Positions 38,126 to 53,100 of a DNA stretch of 64,000 nt are shown here, piece by piece. The notes beneath the pieces are model-generated. The model did not search any database and was not told the origin of the DNA. It saw only the letters and a program-made list of their open reading frames with translations. Within the stretch, counting starts at the first letter, position 1. Each line of letters starts with the position of its first letter. The position numbers and the translations under genes are program-made. Origin of the DNA: Nematostella vectensis (lineage: Eukaryota > Cnidaria > Anthozoa > Actiniaria > Edwardsiidae); contig NC_064048.1 of assembly GCF_932526225.1 (NCBI RefSeq), positions 12,157,665 to 12,221,664 on the forward strand. The letters are read 5' to 3'.

Positions 38126-41100
38126 GTAAGATATGAGCACGATCAAAGGCTAACATCCAATGAACACAATTTGATTTCAATGGCTTTATAAACTAAACAA
38201 AACAAAGGGAGAAATTAAAAGAAAAAAAAAGCTTTACAAATTCATAGAAGTGACGTGGCGAATGTAGAAACTAAAATGTAGAAGGCGATGTTTCGTGAAA
38301 ATATTTCACTGACACTTTTTTCTATCACGGGAACTTCTTTGATGTTGTTTTATTTGGTAAAGTACGTGTTGTGATCACGTTTGGAAATGTCTATTATTGT
38401 TCTAGGGACTAAGGCAGTAAGTTATTTGTCTTCGGCGAGAGCTGACTAAATATTCAATAAACTTTATACATTTAAAGAAGTTATTCGACTAGTATTTTTC
38501 AGTTAAAAGTTGCTTTTTAGTAATTTAAATTTTAAAAGGAAATTCAATGTCATTTTATAAGATTTATGATTTTAGGGAGATTTGAAAGCCATACAAGGAT
38601 TTTAGCATAAAAATATTGTTTTCCTACATATTTATTTATTCTAGTCGTGATGCTTGTACAATAAACTAAATGGAAAGCTAAAGTCTTTGAAAATCATCAT
38701 TTATCCATTTATAATTCTAATGTCCTTGTTGCTAAGCAATTTTGTTTCTCAAAAATTACAACATTGTATGAGAAGCATTTGTCTTATTTTTCTGTCATGT
38801 TTTTAATATTGATATAGCCATTGAGACATATTGATTTTTATTGTCCCATTTTTTATATGTTTTAGTGTCATAATTTAACCTCTTTAAAACATTGATTATT
38901 CAAAACCTTTGTTCCCCCAGACACCAAAAGTATTACCTAGAAACACTGCTTTAAAAGCTAATACATATAACCTGCTACGCTAGCTTTAACATAAAATCCA
39001 ATGTTCTGAATTAAGGATATATGTCTTTTTTGTTAAGAGTTCTAGAAATTTTTATATTAAGACATTCGGTTTGGTTGTATTTGGCAGTTGAACAAGCCAT
39101 TTTTGGTAAAGGTTCCCTCTCCCAGGTTTGTATGTAAGCTCTAATGGTTTTGGTTCAGGAGCATTCTTGTCAAGAAGACTCAGAACATAACCTGAAAAAG
39201 GCTATATTGGTGTCTTAGAAGTTAATTATTAAAAAATGAACTACAATATGATCAGACTTGACTATACTTTTTACTATGAACAAATAAGAAATGCCATACA
39301 TTTACAGTTTGTTGATTTGAATTGTGAGGCACATATATTTTGTGGGCGATATTGCCCGAAGCAAATAAGGTATAATATTCAAATTTCAAAAATAAGTCTG
39401 CTGGGTTTCACCATCGTCCAGCTCTTGTTTTATTTTATACTTTCAAAAGTATTTAGAGAGGATTCATTAGAACCTCAGGCCTTCCAATGGCAAAATTTGT
39501 GTATCAAAATAATTTTAATAGTTTTACATAGCTTTACGGTATAGCTTTGGATAATAGAGTATGTTGAGTAGTGAAGTTGATAGTGTTTGCACCACCATGG
39601 AAAACATTTTCCAAACTTATGAAATAATACAGGGAATGTTATTATTTTAGTGTTTCAATTGACATTGAAAATCATCGAGAAAAACTGTGTTTTTTGCAGA
39701 ATAAAAATTCTGTTTTAACAGCTCACAATAAAGATTTTTGAATGGAAACACTACACAAGAATACTGACATATTTAAATGTAAAGAGACACCAAAACCAAA
39801 GCAGCATGTATTTAACTTTTCTGGTACACGATTTTTGACACCCTTTTATTGAAAACTCCTCTTATTTTATTGTTAGTGGGTAGAGCCCACTCTTTAATGG
39901 GTCAGTACTCTTAATTTGATAAAAACCTTTTCAGGTTTATCGCCATGGTGACAGATCAGCCATTAGGTCATATCCAAGTGACCCATATGCTAATTACTGG
40001 CCTCAGGGGTTTGGTCAACTAACCCAGGTAAGAGTTTTCATGAGTCACCAATCATTTAGCTTAAGAAGGGGGGGGGGGGGGCAAGGTGAGATTTTGATAA
40101 GTGAGGAAGAGGTAACCATTTGACTTTTAGGGGGGGGGGGGTGTTAATGGAGCTTTTTCAATGTGCCATTATGCGAGGATGGAAAATTCATTGTAAAAGC
40201 AAAAATCTCATGAGTTACAGAATAAGAACAGAAATTTTATGTGTTTGAATTAAACAACAATACATTTTGATGGGAAAATTCAGTTTTCAAGAACCATGCA
40301 ATTGAAACTGAAATTGTAGCGTGCATATGCCAGAGTTTTTCCATAATTTCAGTTAACAAGTTAATTTAGGACTGGTGTATTTTTAATGTTTCTTTTATTC
40401 ACCAGCTTGGCATGCAACAGGAATACTATCTTGGGAAATTCCTGAGGAACCGCTACATGGAATCCACTAATTTTTTAAACAGCTCATACATTCGAAATCA
40501 GGTGAGGGTGTTGAAAATGAATTACAATTTTCAAGCAAACTGATTAAGGCATATTGTTATAATGTTATGACTGTTGAATCCGTTGTATCGCAACACCACA
40601 TTTTCAAAGCATCGATTTGAACAGAAAACCAAAACAAATCCTGTTCTGAAAATGCAGGTTGCAATACAACTGATTCGACAGTAATTGTGTTACTTGTATG
40701 TCATGTTGCATGGTAGTGCTTGGTGTTGTGAGATATTGTTGTGTTATTTGTACGTCACTTTAAATGTAAGCTCCTGGTGTTGTAAGCTGTCATTGTGTTA
40801 TTTGTATGTCACGTTGCATGAAAGCCCCTGGTGTTGTATGTTGTTGTTGTGTTATTTGTACGTCACGTTGCATAAAAGCTCCTTGGTGTTCTATATTGTT
40901 TGGTTATATGTGTACATTATGTTGCATAATGGTACTGTAAGATGTTTTGCTGTCCATACAAAATTTCCCTATGGGCTGAAGTTGTTGTCAGGTTGTTTTC
41001 AACCCATATTGCATTGTTTACTGTGTTGTAATTGAAAATCGGGAAAACCTAATAATCCTTTGTTTCGTGTAGGTGTATTGCAGAAGTACAGATAAGGATC

Positions 41101-44100
41101 GGACAATAATGAGTGCCCAGGCTCAACTGAATGGACTGTACCCACCCAAAGGACCACAGGTACTGCACCGATAGACGAACACAGGTACTGCACCCATAGA
41201 CGAACACAGGTACTGCACCCATAGTCAAACACAGGTACTGCACCCATAGACAAACACAGGTACTGCACCCATAGACGAACACAGGTACTGCACCCATAGA
41301 CGAACACAGGTACTGCACCCATAGACGAACACATGTACTGCACCCATAGACGAACACAGGTACTGCACCGATAGACGAACACAGGTACTGCACCCATAGA
41401 CGAACACATGTACTGCACTCATAGACGAACACAGGTACTGCACCCATAGACGAACACAGGTACTGCACCCATAGACGAACACAGGTACTGCACCCATAGA
41501 CGAACACAGGTACTGCACCCATAGACGAACACAGGTACTGCACCCATAGACGAACACAGGTACTGCACCCATAGAAGAACACAGGTACTGCACCGATAGA
41601 CGAACACAGGTATTGCACCCATAGTCAAACACAGGTACTGCACCCATAGACGAACACAGGTACTGCACCCATAGACGAATACATGTACTGCACCCATAGA
41701 CAAACACAGGTACTGCACCCATAGACGAACACAGGTACTGCACCCATAGAAGAACACAGGTACTGCACCGATAGACGAACACAGGTATTGCACCCATAGT
41801 CAAACACAGGTACTGCACCCATAGACGAACACAGGTACTGCACCTATAGACGAACACAGGTACTGCACCCATAGACAAACACAGGTACTGCACCCATACA
41901 CGAACACATGTACTGCACCCATAGACGAACACAGGTACTGCACCATAGACGAACACATGTGCTGCACCCATAGGCGAACACAGGTACTGCACCCATAGAC
42001 ATATACAGGTACTCCACCCATAGTCAAACACAGGTACTGCACCCATAGACATATACAGGTACTGCACCAATAGACGAACACATGTACTGCACCCATAGAC
42101 ATATAATGTACTGCACCCATAGACATATACAGGTACTGCACCCATAGACGAACACATGTACTGCACCCATAGACGATCACAGGTACTGCACCCATAGACG
42201 ATCACAGGTACTGCACCCATAGTCAAACACATGTACTGCACCCATAGACAAACACAGGGACTGCACCCATAGACAAACACAGGTACTCCACCCATAGTCA
42301 AACACATGTACTGCACCCATAGTCGAACACAGGTACTGCACCCATAGACATATACAGGTACTGCACCCATAGACAAACACAGGTACTGCACCCATAGACG
42401 AACACAGGTACTGCACCCATAGTCAAACACATGTACTGCACCCATAGACGAACACATGTACTGCACCCATAGACGAACACAGGTACTGCACCCATAGACG
42501 AACACAGGTACTGCACCCATAGTCAAACACATGTACTGCACCCATAGACAAACACAGGGACTGCACCCATAGACAAACACAGGTACTCCACCCATAGTCA
42601 AACACATGTACTGCACCCATAGTCGAACACAGGTACTGCACCCATAGACATATACAGGTACTGCACCCATAGACAAACACAGGTACTGCACCCATAGACG
42701 AACACAGGTACTGCACCCATAGTCAAACACATGTACTGCACCCATAGACGATCACATGTACTGCATCCATAGACGAACACAGGTACTGCACCCATAGACA
42801 TATACAGGTACTGCACCCATAGACAAACACAGGTACTGCACGCATAGACGAACACAGGTACTGCACCCATAGTCAAACACATGTACTGCACCCATAGACG
42901 AACACATGTACTGCACCCATAGACGAACACAGGTACTGCACCCATAGACGAACACAGGTACTGCACCCATAGACAAACACAGGTACTGCACCCATAGACA
43001 AACACAGGCACTGCACCCATAGACAAACACAGGTACTGCACCCATAGACATATACAGGTACTGCACCCATAGACGAACACAGGTACTGCACCCATAGACG
43101 AACACAGGTACTGCACCCATAGACGAACACAGGTACTGCACCCATAGACGAACACAGGTACTGCACCCATAGACAAACACAGGTACTGCACCCATAGTCA
43201 AACACAGGTACTGCACCCATATACATATACAGGTACTGCACCCATAGTCAAACACAGGTACTGCACCCATAGACGAACACAGGTACTGCACCCATAGACG
43301 ATCACAGGTACTGCACTCATAGACATATACAGGTACTGCACCCATAGACGAACACATGTACTGCACCCATAGACGAACACATGTACTGCACCCATAGACG
43401 AACACAGGTACTGCACCCATAGACGAACACAGGTACTGCACCCATAGACGAACACAGGTACTGCACCCATAGACGAACACAGGTACTGCACCCATAGACG
43501 AACACAGGTACTGCACCCATAGTCAAACACAGGTACTGCACCCATAGACATATACAGGTACTGCACCCATAGTCAAACACAGGTACTGCACCCATAGACG
43601 AACACAGGTACTGCACCCATAGACGATCACAGGTACTGCACTCATAGACATATACAGGTACTGCACCCATAGACGAACACATGTACTGCACCCATAGACG
43701 AACACATGTACTGCACCCATAGACGAACACAGGTACTGCACCCATAGACGAACACAGGTACTGCACCCATAGACGAACACAGGTACTGCACCCATAGACG
43801 AACACAGGTACTGCACCCATAGACGAACACATGTACTGCACCCATAGTCAAACACAGGTACTGCACCCATAGACGAACACATGTACTGCACCCATAGTCA
43901 AACACAGGTACTGCACCCATAGACGAACACAGGTACTGCACCCATAGACGAACACAGGTACTGCACCCATAGACAAACACAGGTACTGCACCCATACACG
44001 AACACATGTATTGCACCCATAGACAATCACAGGTACTGCACCCATAGACGAACACAGGTACTGCACCCATAGACATATACAGGTACTGCACCCATAGACA

Positions 44101-47100
44101 TATACAGGTACTGCACCCATAGACGAACACATGTACTGCACCCATAGACATATAAGGTACTGCACCCATAGAGGAACACAGGTACTGCACCCATAGACGA
44201 ACACAGGTACTGCACCCTTAGACGAACACAGGTACTGCACCCATAGACGAACACAAGTACTGCAGCCCTAGTCAAACACAGGTACTGCACCCATAGACAA
44301 ACACAGGTACTGCACCCATACACGAACACATGTACTGCACCCATAGACGATCACAGGTACTGCACCCATAGACATATAAGGTACTGCACCCATAGACGAA
44401 CACAGGTACTGCACCCATAGACATATACAAATACTGCACCCATAGTCAAACACAGGTACTGCACCCATAGACGAACACAGGTACTGCACCCATAGACATA
44501 TACAAATACTGCACCCATAGTCAAACACAGGTACTGCACCCATAGACATATACAGGTACTGCACCCATAGACGAACACATGTACTGCACCCATAGACATA
44601 TAAGGTACTGCACCCATAGACGAACACAGGTACTGCACCCATAGACGAACACAGGTACTGCACCCATAGACAAACACATGTACTGCACCCATAGACATAT
44701 AAGGTACTGCACCCATAGACGAACACAGGTACTGCACCCATAGACATATACAGGTACTGCACCCATAGTCAAACACAGGTACTGCACCGATAGACGAACA
44801 CAGGTACTGCACCCATAGACATATACAGGTACTGCACCCATAGACGAACATCTGTACTGCACCCATAGACATATACAGGTACTGCACCCATAGACAAACA
44901 CAGGTACTGCACCCATAGACATATACAGGTACTGCACCCATAGTCAAACACAGGGACTGCACCCATAGTCAAACACAGGTACTGCACCCATAGTCAAACA
45001 CAGGTACTGCACCCATAGACATATACAGGTACTGCACCCATAGACATATACAGGTACTGCACCCATAGTCAAACACAGGTACTGCACCCATATACATTTA
45101 AAGGTACTGCACCCATAGTCAAACACAGGTACTGCACCCATAGACGAACACAGGTACTGCACCCATAGACATATACAGGTACTGCACCCATAGACATATA
45201 CAGGTACTGCACCCATAGTCAAACACAGGTACTGCACCGATAGACGAACACAGGTACTGCACCCATAGTCAAACACATGTACTGCACCCATAGACGAACA
45301 CAGGTACTGCAACCATAGACGAACACAGGTGATGCACCCATAGTCAAACACAGGTACTGCACCCATAGACGAACACAGGTACTGCACCCATAGTCAAACA
45401 CATGTACTGCACCCATAGACGAACACAGGTACTGCACCCATAGACGAACACAGGTACTGCAACCATAGACATATACAGGTACTGCACCCATAGTCAAACA
45501 CATGTACTGCACCCATAGACAAACACAGGTACTGCACCCATAGTCAAACACAGGTACTGCACCCATAGACATATACAGGTACTGCACCCATAGACGAACA
45601 CAGGTACTGCACCCATAGACGAACACAGGTACTGCACCCATAGACATATACAGGTACTGCACCCATAGACATATACAGGTACTGCACCCATAGACAATCA
45701 CAGGTACTGTACCCATAGACGAACACAGGTACTGCACCCATAGTCAAACACAGGTACTGCACCCATAGACATATACAGGTACTGCACCCATAGTCAAACA
45801 CAGGTACTGCACCCATAGACGAACACAGGTACTGCACCCATAGACGAACACAGGTACTGCACCCATAGACGAACACAGGTACTGCACCCATAGACGAACA
45901 CAGGTACTGCACCCATAGACGAACACATGTACTGCACCCATAGTCAAACACAGGTACTGCACCCATAGACGAACACAGGTACTGCACCCATAGACGAACA
46001 CAGGTACTGCACCCAAAGACAAACACAGGTACTGCACCCATACACGAACACATGTACTGCACCCATAGACGATCACAGGTACTGCACCCATAGACGAACA
46101 CAGGTACTGCACCCATAGACATATACAGGTACTGCACCCATAGACATATACAGGTACTGCACCCATAGACGAACACATGTACTGCACCCATAGACATATA
46201 AGGTACTGCACCCATAGACGAACACAGGTACTGCACCCATAGACGAACACAGGTACTGCACCCATAGACGATCACAGGTACTGCACCCATAGACGAACAC
46301 AGGTACTGCACCCATAGACGAACACAGGTACTGCACCCATAGACGAACACAGGTACTGCACCCATAGACGAACACAGGTACTGCACCCATAGTCAAACAC
46401 AGGTACTGCACCCATAGACATATACAGGTACTGCACCCATAGTCAAACACAGGTACTGCACCCATAGACGAACACAGGTACTGCACCCATAGACGATCAC
46501 AGGTACTGCACTCATAGACATATACAGGTACTGCACCCATAGACGAACACATGTACTGCACCCATAGACGAACACATGTACTGCACCCATAGACGAACAC
46601 AGGTACTGCACCCATAGACGAACACAGGTACTGCACCCATAGACGAACACAGGTACTGCACCCATAGACGAACACAGGTACTGCACCCATAGACGAACAC
46701 ATGTACTGCACCCATAGTCAAACACAGGTACTGCACCCATAGACGAACACATGTACTGCACCCATAGTCAAACACAGGTACTGCACCCATAGACGAACAC
46801 AGGTACTGCACCCATAGACGAACACAGGTACTGCACCCATAGACAAACACAGGTACTGCACCCATACACGAACACATGTATTGCACCCATAGACGATCAC
46901 AGGTACTGCACCCATAGACGAACACAGGTACTGCACCCATAGACATATACAGGTACTGCACCCATAGACATATACAGGTACTGCACCCATAGACGAACAC
47001 ATGTACTGCACCCATAGACATATAAGGTACTGCACCCATAGAGGAACACAGGTACTGCACCCATAGACGAACACAGGTACTGCACCCTTAGACGAACACA

Positions 47101-50100
47101 GGTACTGCACCCATAGACGAACACAAGTACTGCAGCCCTAGTCAAACACAGGTACTGCACCCATAGACAAACACAGGTACTGCACCCATACACGAACACA
47201 TGTACTGCACCCATAGACGATCACAGGTACTGCACCCATAGACGAACACAGGTACTGCACCCATAGACATATACAGGTACTGCACTCATAGACATATACA
47301 GGTACTGCACCCATAGACGAACACATGTACTGCACCCATAGACATATAAGGTACTGCACCCATAGACGAACACAGGTACTGCACCCATAGACGAACACAG
47401 GTACTGCACCCATAGACGAACACATGTACTGCACCCATAGACATATAAGGTACTGCACCCATAGACGAACACAGGTACTGCACCCATAGACATATACAAA
47501 TACTGCACCCATAGTCAAACACAGGTACTGCACCCATAGACGAACACAGGTACTGCACCCATAGACATATACAAATACTGCACCCATAGTCAAACACAGG
47601 TACTGCACCCATAGACATATACAATTACTGCACCCATAGACGAACACATGTACTGCACCCATAGACATATAAGGTACTGCACCCATAGACGAACACAGGT
47701 ACTGCACCCATAGACGAACACAGGTACTGCACCCATAGACAAACACATGTACTGCACCCATAGACATATAAGGTACTGCACCCATAGACGAACACAGGTA
47801 CTGCACCCATAGACATATACAGGTACTGCACCCATAGTCAAACACAGGTACTGCACCGATAGACGAACACAGGTACTGCACCCATAGACATATACAGGTA
47901 CTGCACCCATAGACGAACATCTGTACTGCACCCATAGACATATACAGGTACTGCACCCATAGACAAACACAGGTACTGCACCCATAGACATATACAGGTA
48001 CTGCACCCATAGTCAAACACAGGGACTGCACCCATAGTCAAACACAGGTACTGCACCCATAGTCAAACACAGGTACTGCACCCATAGACATATACAGGTA
48101 CTGCACCCATAGACATATACAGGTACTGCACCCATAGTCAAACACAGGTACTGCACCCATAGACGAACACAGGTACTGCACCCATAGACATATACAGGTA
48201 CTGCACCCATAGACATATACAGGTACTGTACCTATAGTCAAACACAGGTACTGCACCGATAGACGAACACAGGTACTGCACCCATAGTCAAACACATGTA
48301 CTGCACCCATAGACGAACACAGGTACTGCAACCATAGACGAACACAGGTGATGCACCCATAGTCAAACACAGGTACTGCACCCATAGACGAACACAGGTA
48401 CTGCACCCATAGTCAAACACATGTACTGCACCCATAGACGAACACAGGTACTGCACCCATAGACGAACACAGGTACTGCAACCATAGACATATACAGGTA
48501 CTGCACCCATAGTCAAACACTTGTACTGCACCCATAGACAAACACAGGTACTGCACCCATAGACGAACACAGGTACTGCACCCATAGTCAAACACAGGTA
48601 CTGCACCCATAGACATATACAGGTACTGCACCCATAGTCAAACACAGGTACTGCACCCATAGACGAACACAGGTACTGCACCCATAGACGAACACAGGTA
48701 CTGCACCCATAGACGAACACAGGTACTGCACCCATAGACGAACACAGGTACTGCACCCATAGACGAACACATGTACTGCACCCATAGTCAAACACAGGTA
48801 CTGCACCCATAGACGAACACAGGTACTGCACCCATAGACGAACACAGGTACTGCACCCAAAGACAAACACAGGTACTGCACCCATACACGAACACATGTA
48901 CTGCACCCATAGACGATCACAGGTACTGCACCCATAGACGAACACAGGTACTGCACCCATAGACATATACAGGTACTGCACCCATAGACATATACAGGTA
49001 CTGCACCCATAGACGAACACATGTACTGCACCCATAGACATATAAGGTACTGCACCCATAGACGAACACAGGTACTGCACCCATAGACGAACACAGGTAC
49101 TGCACCCTTAGACGAACATAGGTACTGCACCCATAGACGAACACAGGTACTGCACCCATAGACGAACACAGGTACTGCACCCATAGACGAACACAGGTAC
49201 TGCACCCATAGACGAACACATGTACTGCACCCATAGTCAAACACAGGTACTGCACCCATAGACGAACACAGGTACTGCACCCATAGACGAACACAGGTAC
49301 TGCACCCAAAGACAAACACAGGTACTGCACCCATACACGAACACATGTACTGCACCCATAGACGATCACAGGTACTGCACCCATAGACGAACACAGGTAC
49401 TGCACCCATAGACATATACAGGTACTGCACCCATAGACATATACAGGTACTGCACCCATAGACGAACACATGTACTGCACCCATAGACATATAAGGTACT
49501 GCACCCATAGACGAACACAGGTACTGCACCCATAGACGAACACAGGTACTGCACCCTTAGACGAACACAGGTACTGCACCCATAGACGAACACAAGTACT
49601 GCAGCCCTAGTCAAACACAGGTACTGCACCCATAGACAAACACAGGTACTGCACCCATACACGAACACATGTACTGCACCCATAGACGATCACAGGTACT
49701 GCACCCATAGACGAACACAGGTACTGCACCCATAGACATATACAGGTACTGCACCCATAGACATATACAGGTACTGCACCCATAGACGAACACATGTACT
49801 GCACCCATAGACATATAAGGTACTGCACCCATAGACGAACAGAGGTACTGCACCCATAGACGAACACAGGTACTGCACCCATAGACGAACACATGTACTG
49901 CACCCATAGACATATAAGGTACTGCACCCATAGATGAACACAGGTACTGCACCCATAGACATATACAAATACTGCACCCATAGACAAACACAGGTACTGC
50001 ACCCATAGATGTACACAGGTACTGCACCCATAGACGAACACATGTACTGCACCCATAGACATACAGGTACTGCACCCATAGTCAAACACAGGTACTGCAC

Positions 50101-53100
50101 CCATAGACGAACACAGGTACTGCACCCATAGACGAACACAGGTACTGCACCCATAGACGAACACAGGTACTGCACCCATAGACGAACACAGGTACTGCAC
50201 CCATAGACGAACACAGGTACTGCACCCATAGACATATACAAATACTGCACCCATAGACAAACACAGGTACTGCACCCATAGATGTACACAGGTACTGCAC
50301 CCATAGACGAACACATGTACTGCACCCATAGACATATACAGGTACTGCACCCATAGACGAACACAGGTACTGCACCCATAGACATATACAGGTACTGCAC
50401 CCATAGACATATACAGGTACTGCACCCATAGACGAACACATGTACTGCACCCATAGACATATAAGGTACTGCACCCATAGACGAACACAGGTACTGCACC
50501 CATAGACGAACACAGGTACTGCACCCTTAGACGAACATAGGTACTGCACCCATAGACGAACACAGGTACTGCACCCATAGACGAACACAGGTACTGCACC
50601 CATAGACGAACACAGGTACTGCACCCATAGACGAACACATGTACTGCACCCATAGTCAAACACAGGTACTGCACCCATAGACGAACACAGGTACTGCACC
50701 CATAGACGAACACAGGTACTGCACCCAAAGACAAACACAGGTACTGCACCCATACACGAACACATGTACTGCACCCATAGACGATCACAGGTACTGCACC
50801 CATAGACGAACACAGGTACTGCACCCATAGACATATACAGGTACTGCACCCATAGACATATACAGGTACTGCACCCATAGACGAACACATGTACTGCACC
50901 CATAGACATATAAGGTACTGCACCCATAGACAAACACAGGTACTGCACCCATAGACGAACACAGGTACTGCACCCTTAGACGAACACAGGTACTGCACCC
51001 ATAGACGAACACAAGTACTGCAGCCCTAGTCAAACACAGGTACTGCACCCATAGACAAACACAGGTACTGCACCCATAGACGAACACAGGTACTGCACCC
51101 ATAGACGAACACATGTACTGCACCTATAGACATATAAGGTACTGCACCCATAGATGAACACAGGTACTGCACCCATAGACATATACAAATACTGCACCCA
51201 TAGACAAACACAGGTACTGCACCCATAGATGTACACAGGTACTGCACCCATAGACGAACACATGTACTGCACCCATAGACATACAGGTACTGCACCCATA
51301 GTCAAACACAGGTACTGCACCCATAGACGAACACAGGTACTGCACCCATAGACGAACACAGGTACTGCACCCATAGACGAACACAGGTACTGCACCCATA
51401 GACGAACACAGGTACTGCACCCATAGACGAACACAGGTACTGCACCCATAGACATATACAAATACTGCACCCATAGACAAACACAGGTACTGCACCCATA
51501 GATGTACACAGGTACTGCACCCATAGACGAACACATGTTCTGCACCCATAGACATAAACAGGTACTGCACCCATAGTCAAACACAGGTACTGCACCCATA
51601 GACATATACAGGTACTGCACCCATGGTCAAACACAGGTACTGGACCCATAGACGAACACAGGTACTGCACCCATAGACATATACAGGTACTGCACCCATA
51701 GTCAAACACAGGTACTGCACCGATAGACGAACACAGGTACTGCACCCATAGACATATACAGGTACTGCACCCATAGACGAACATCTGTACTGCACCCATA
51801 GACATATACAGGTACTGCACCCATAGACAAACACAGGTACTGCACCCATAGACATATACAGGTACTGCACCCATAGTCAAACACAGGGACTGCACCCATA
51901 GTCAAACACAGGTACTGCACCCATAGTCAAACACAGGTACTGCACCCATAGACATATACAGGTACTGCACCCATAGACATATACAGGTACTGCACCCATA
52001 GTCAAACACAGGTACTGCACCCATTGACATTTAAAGGTACTGCACCCATAGTCAAACACAGGTACTGCACCCATAGACGAACACAGGTACTGCACCCATA
52101 GACATATACAGGTACTGCACCCATAGACATATACAGGTACTGCACCCATAGTCAAACACAGGTACTGCACCGATAGACGAACACAGGTACTGCACCCATA
52201 GTCAAACACATGTACTGCACCCATAGACGAACACAGGTACTGCAACCATAGACGAACACAGGTGATGCACCCATAGTCAAACACAGGTACTGCACCCATA
52301 GACGAACACAGGTACTGCACCCATAGTCAAACACATGTACTGCACCCATAGACGAACACAGGTACTGCACCCATAGACGAACACAGGTACTGCAACCATA
52401 GACATATACAGGTACTGCACCCATAATCAAACACAGGTACTGCACCCATAGACGAACACAGGTACTGCACCCATAGACGAACACAGTTACTGCACCCATA
52501 GACATATACAGGTACTGCACCCATAGTCAAACACATGTACTGCACCCATATTCAAACACAGGTACTGCACCCATAGACGAACACAGGTACTGCAACCATA
52601 GACATATACAGGTACTGCACCCATAATCAAACACAGGTACTGCACCCATAGACGAACACAGGTACTGCACCCATAGACGAACACAGGTACTGCACCCATA
52701 GACATATACAGGTACTGCACCCATAATCAAACACAGGTACTGCACCCATATTCAAACACAGGTACTGCACCCATAGACGAACACAGGTACTGCACCCATA
52801 GTCAAACACATGTACTGCACCCATAGTCATACACATGTACTGCACCCATAGACGAACACAGGTACTGCACCCATCGACGAACACATGTACTGCACCCATA
52901 GACGAACACAGGTACTGCACCCATAGACGAACACAGGTACTGCACCCATAGTCAAACACATGTACTGCACCCATAGACGAACACATGTACTGCACCCATA
53001 GTCAAACACAGGTACTGCACCCATAGACGAACACAGGTACTGCACCCATAGACGAACACAGGTACTGCACCCATAGACGAACACAGGTACTGCACCCATA

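Noticed and set aside
39236-39544. 102-codon + strand open frame in intron 1
   Set aside because: No recognisable domain, AT-rich composition like its surroundings, and it lies between two well-supported exons of the phosphatase gene.
40685-41035. 116-codon + strand open frame with an 18-residue repeat in intron 3
   Set aside because: It is the reading of the 54-bp minisatellite, open because 54 is a multiple of three. It ends before the exon 4 acceptor and is not in a spliced context.
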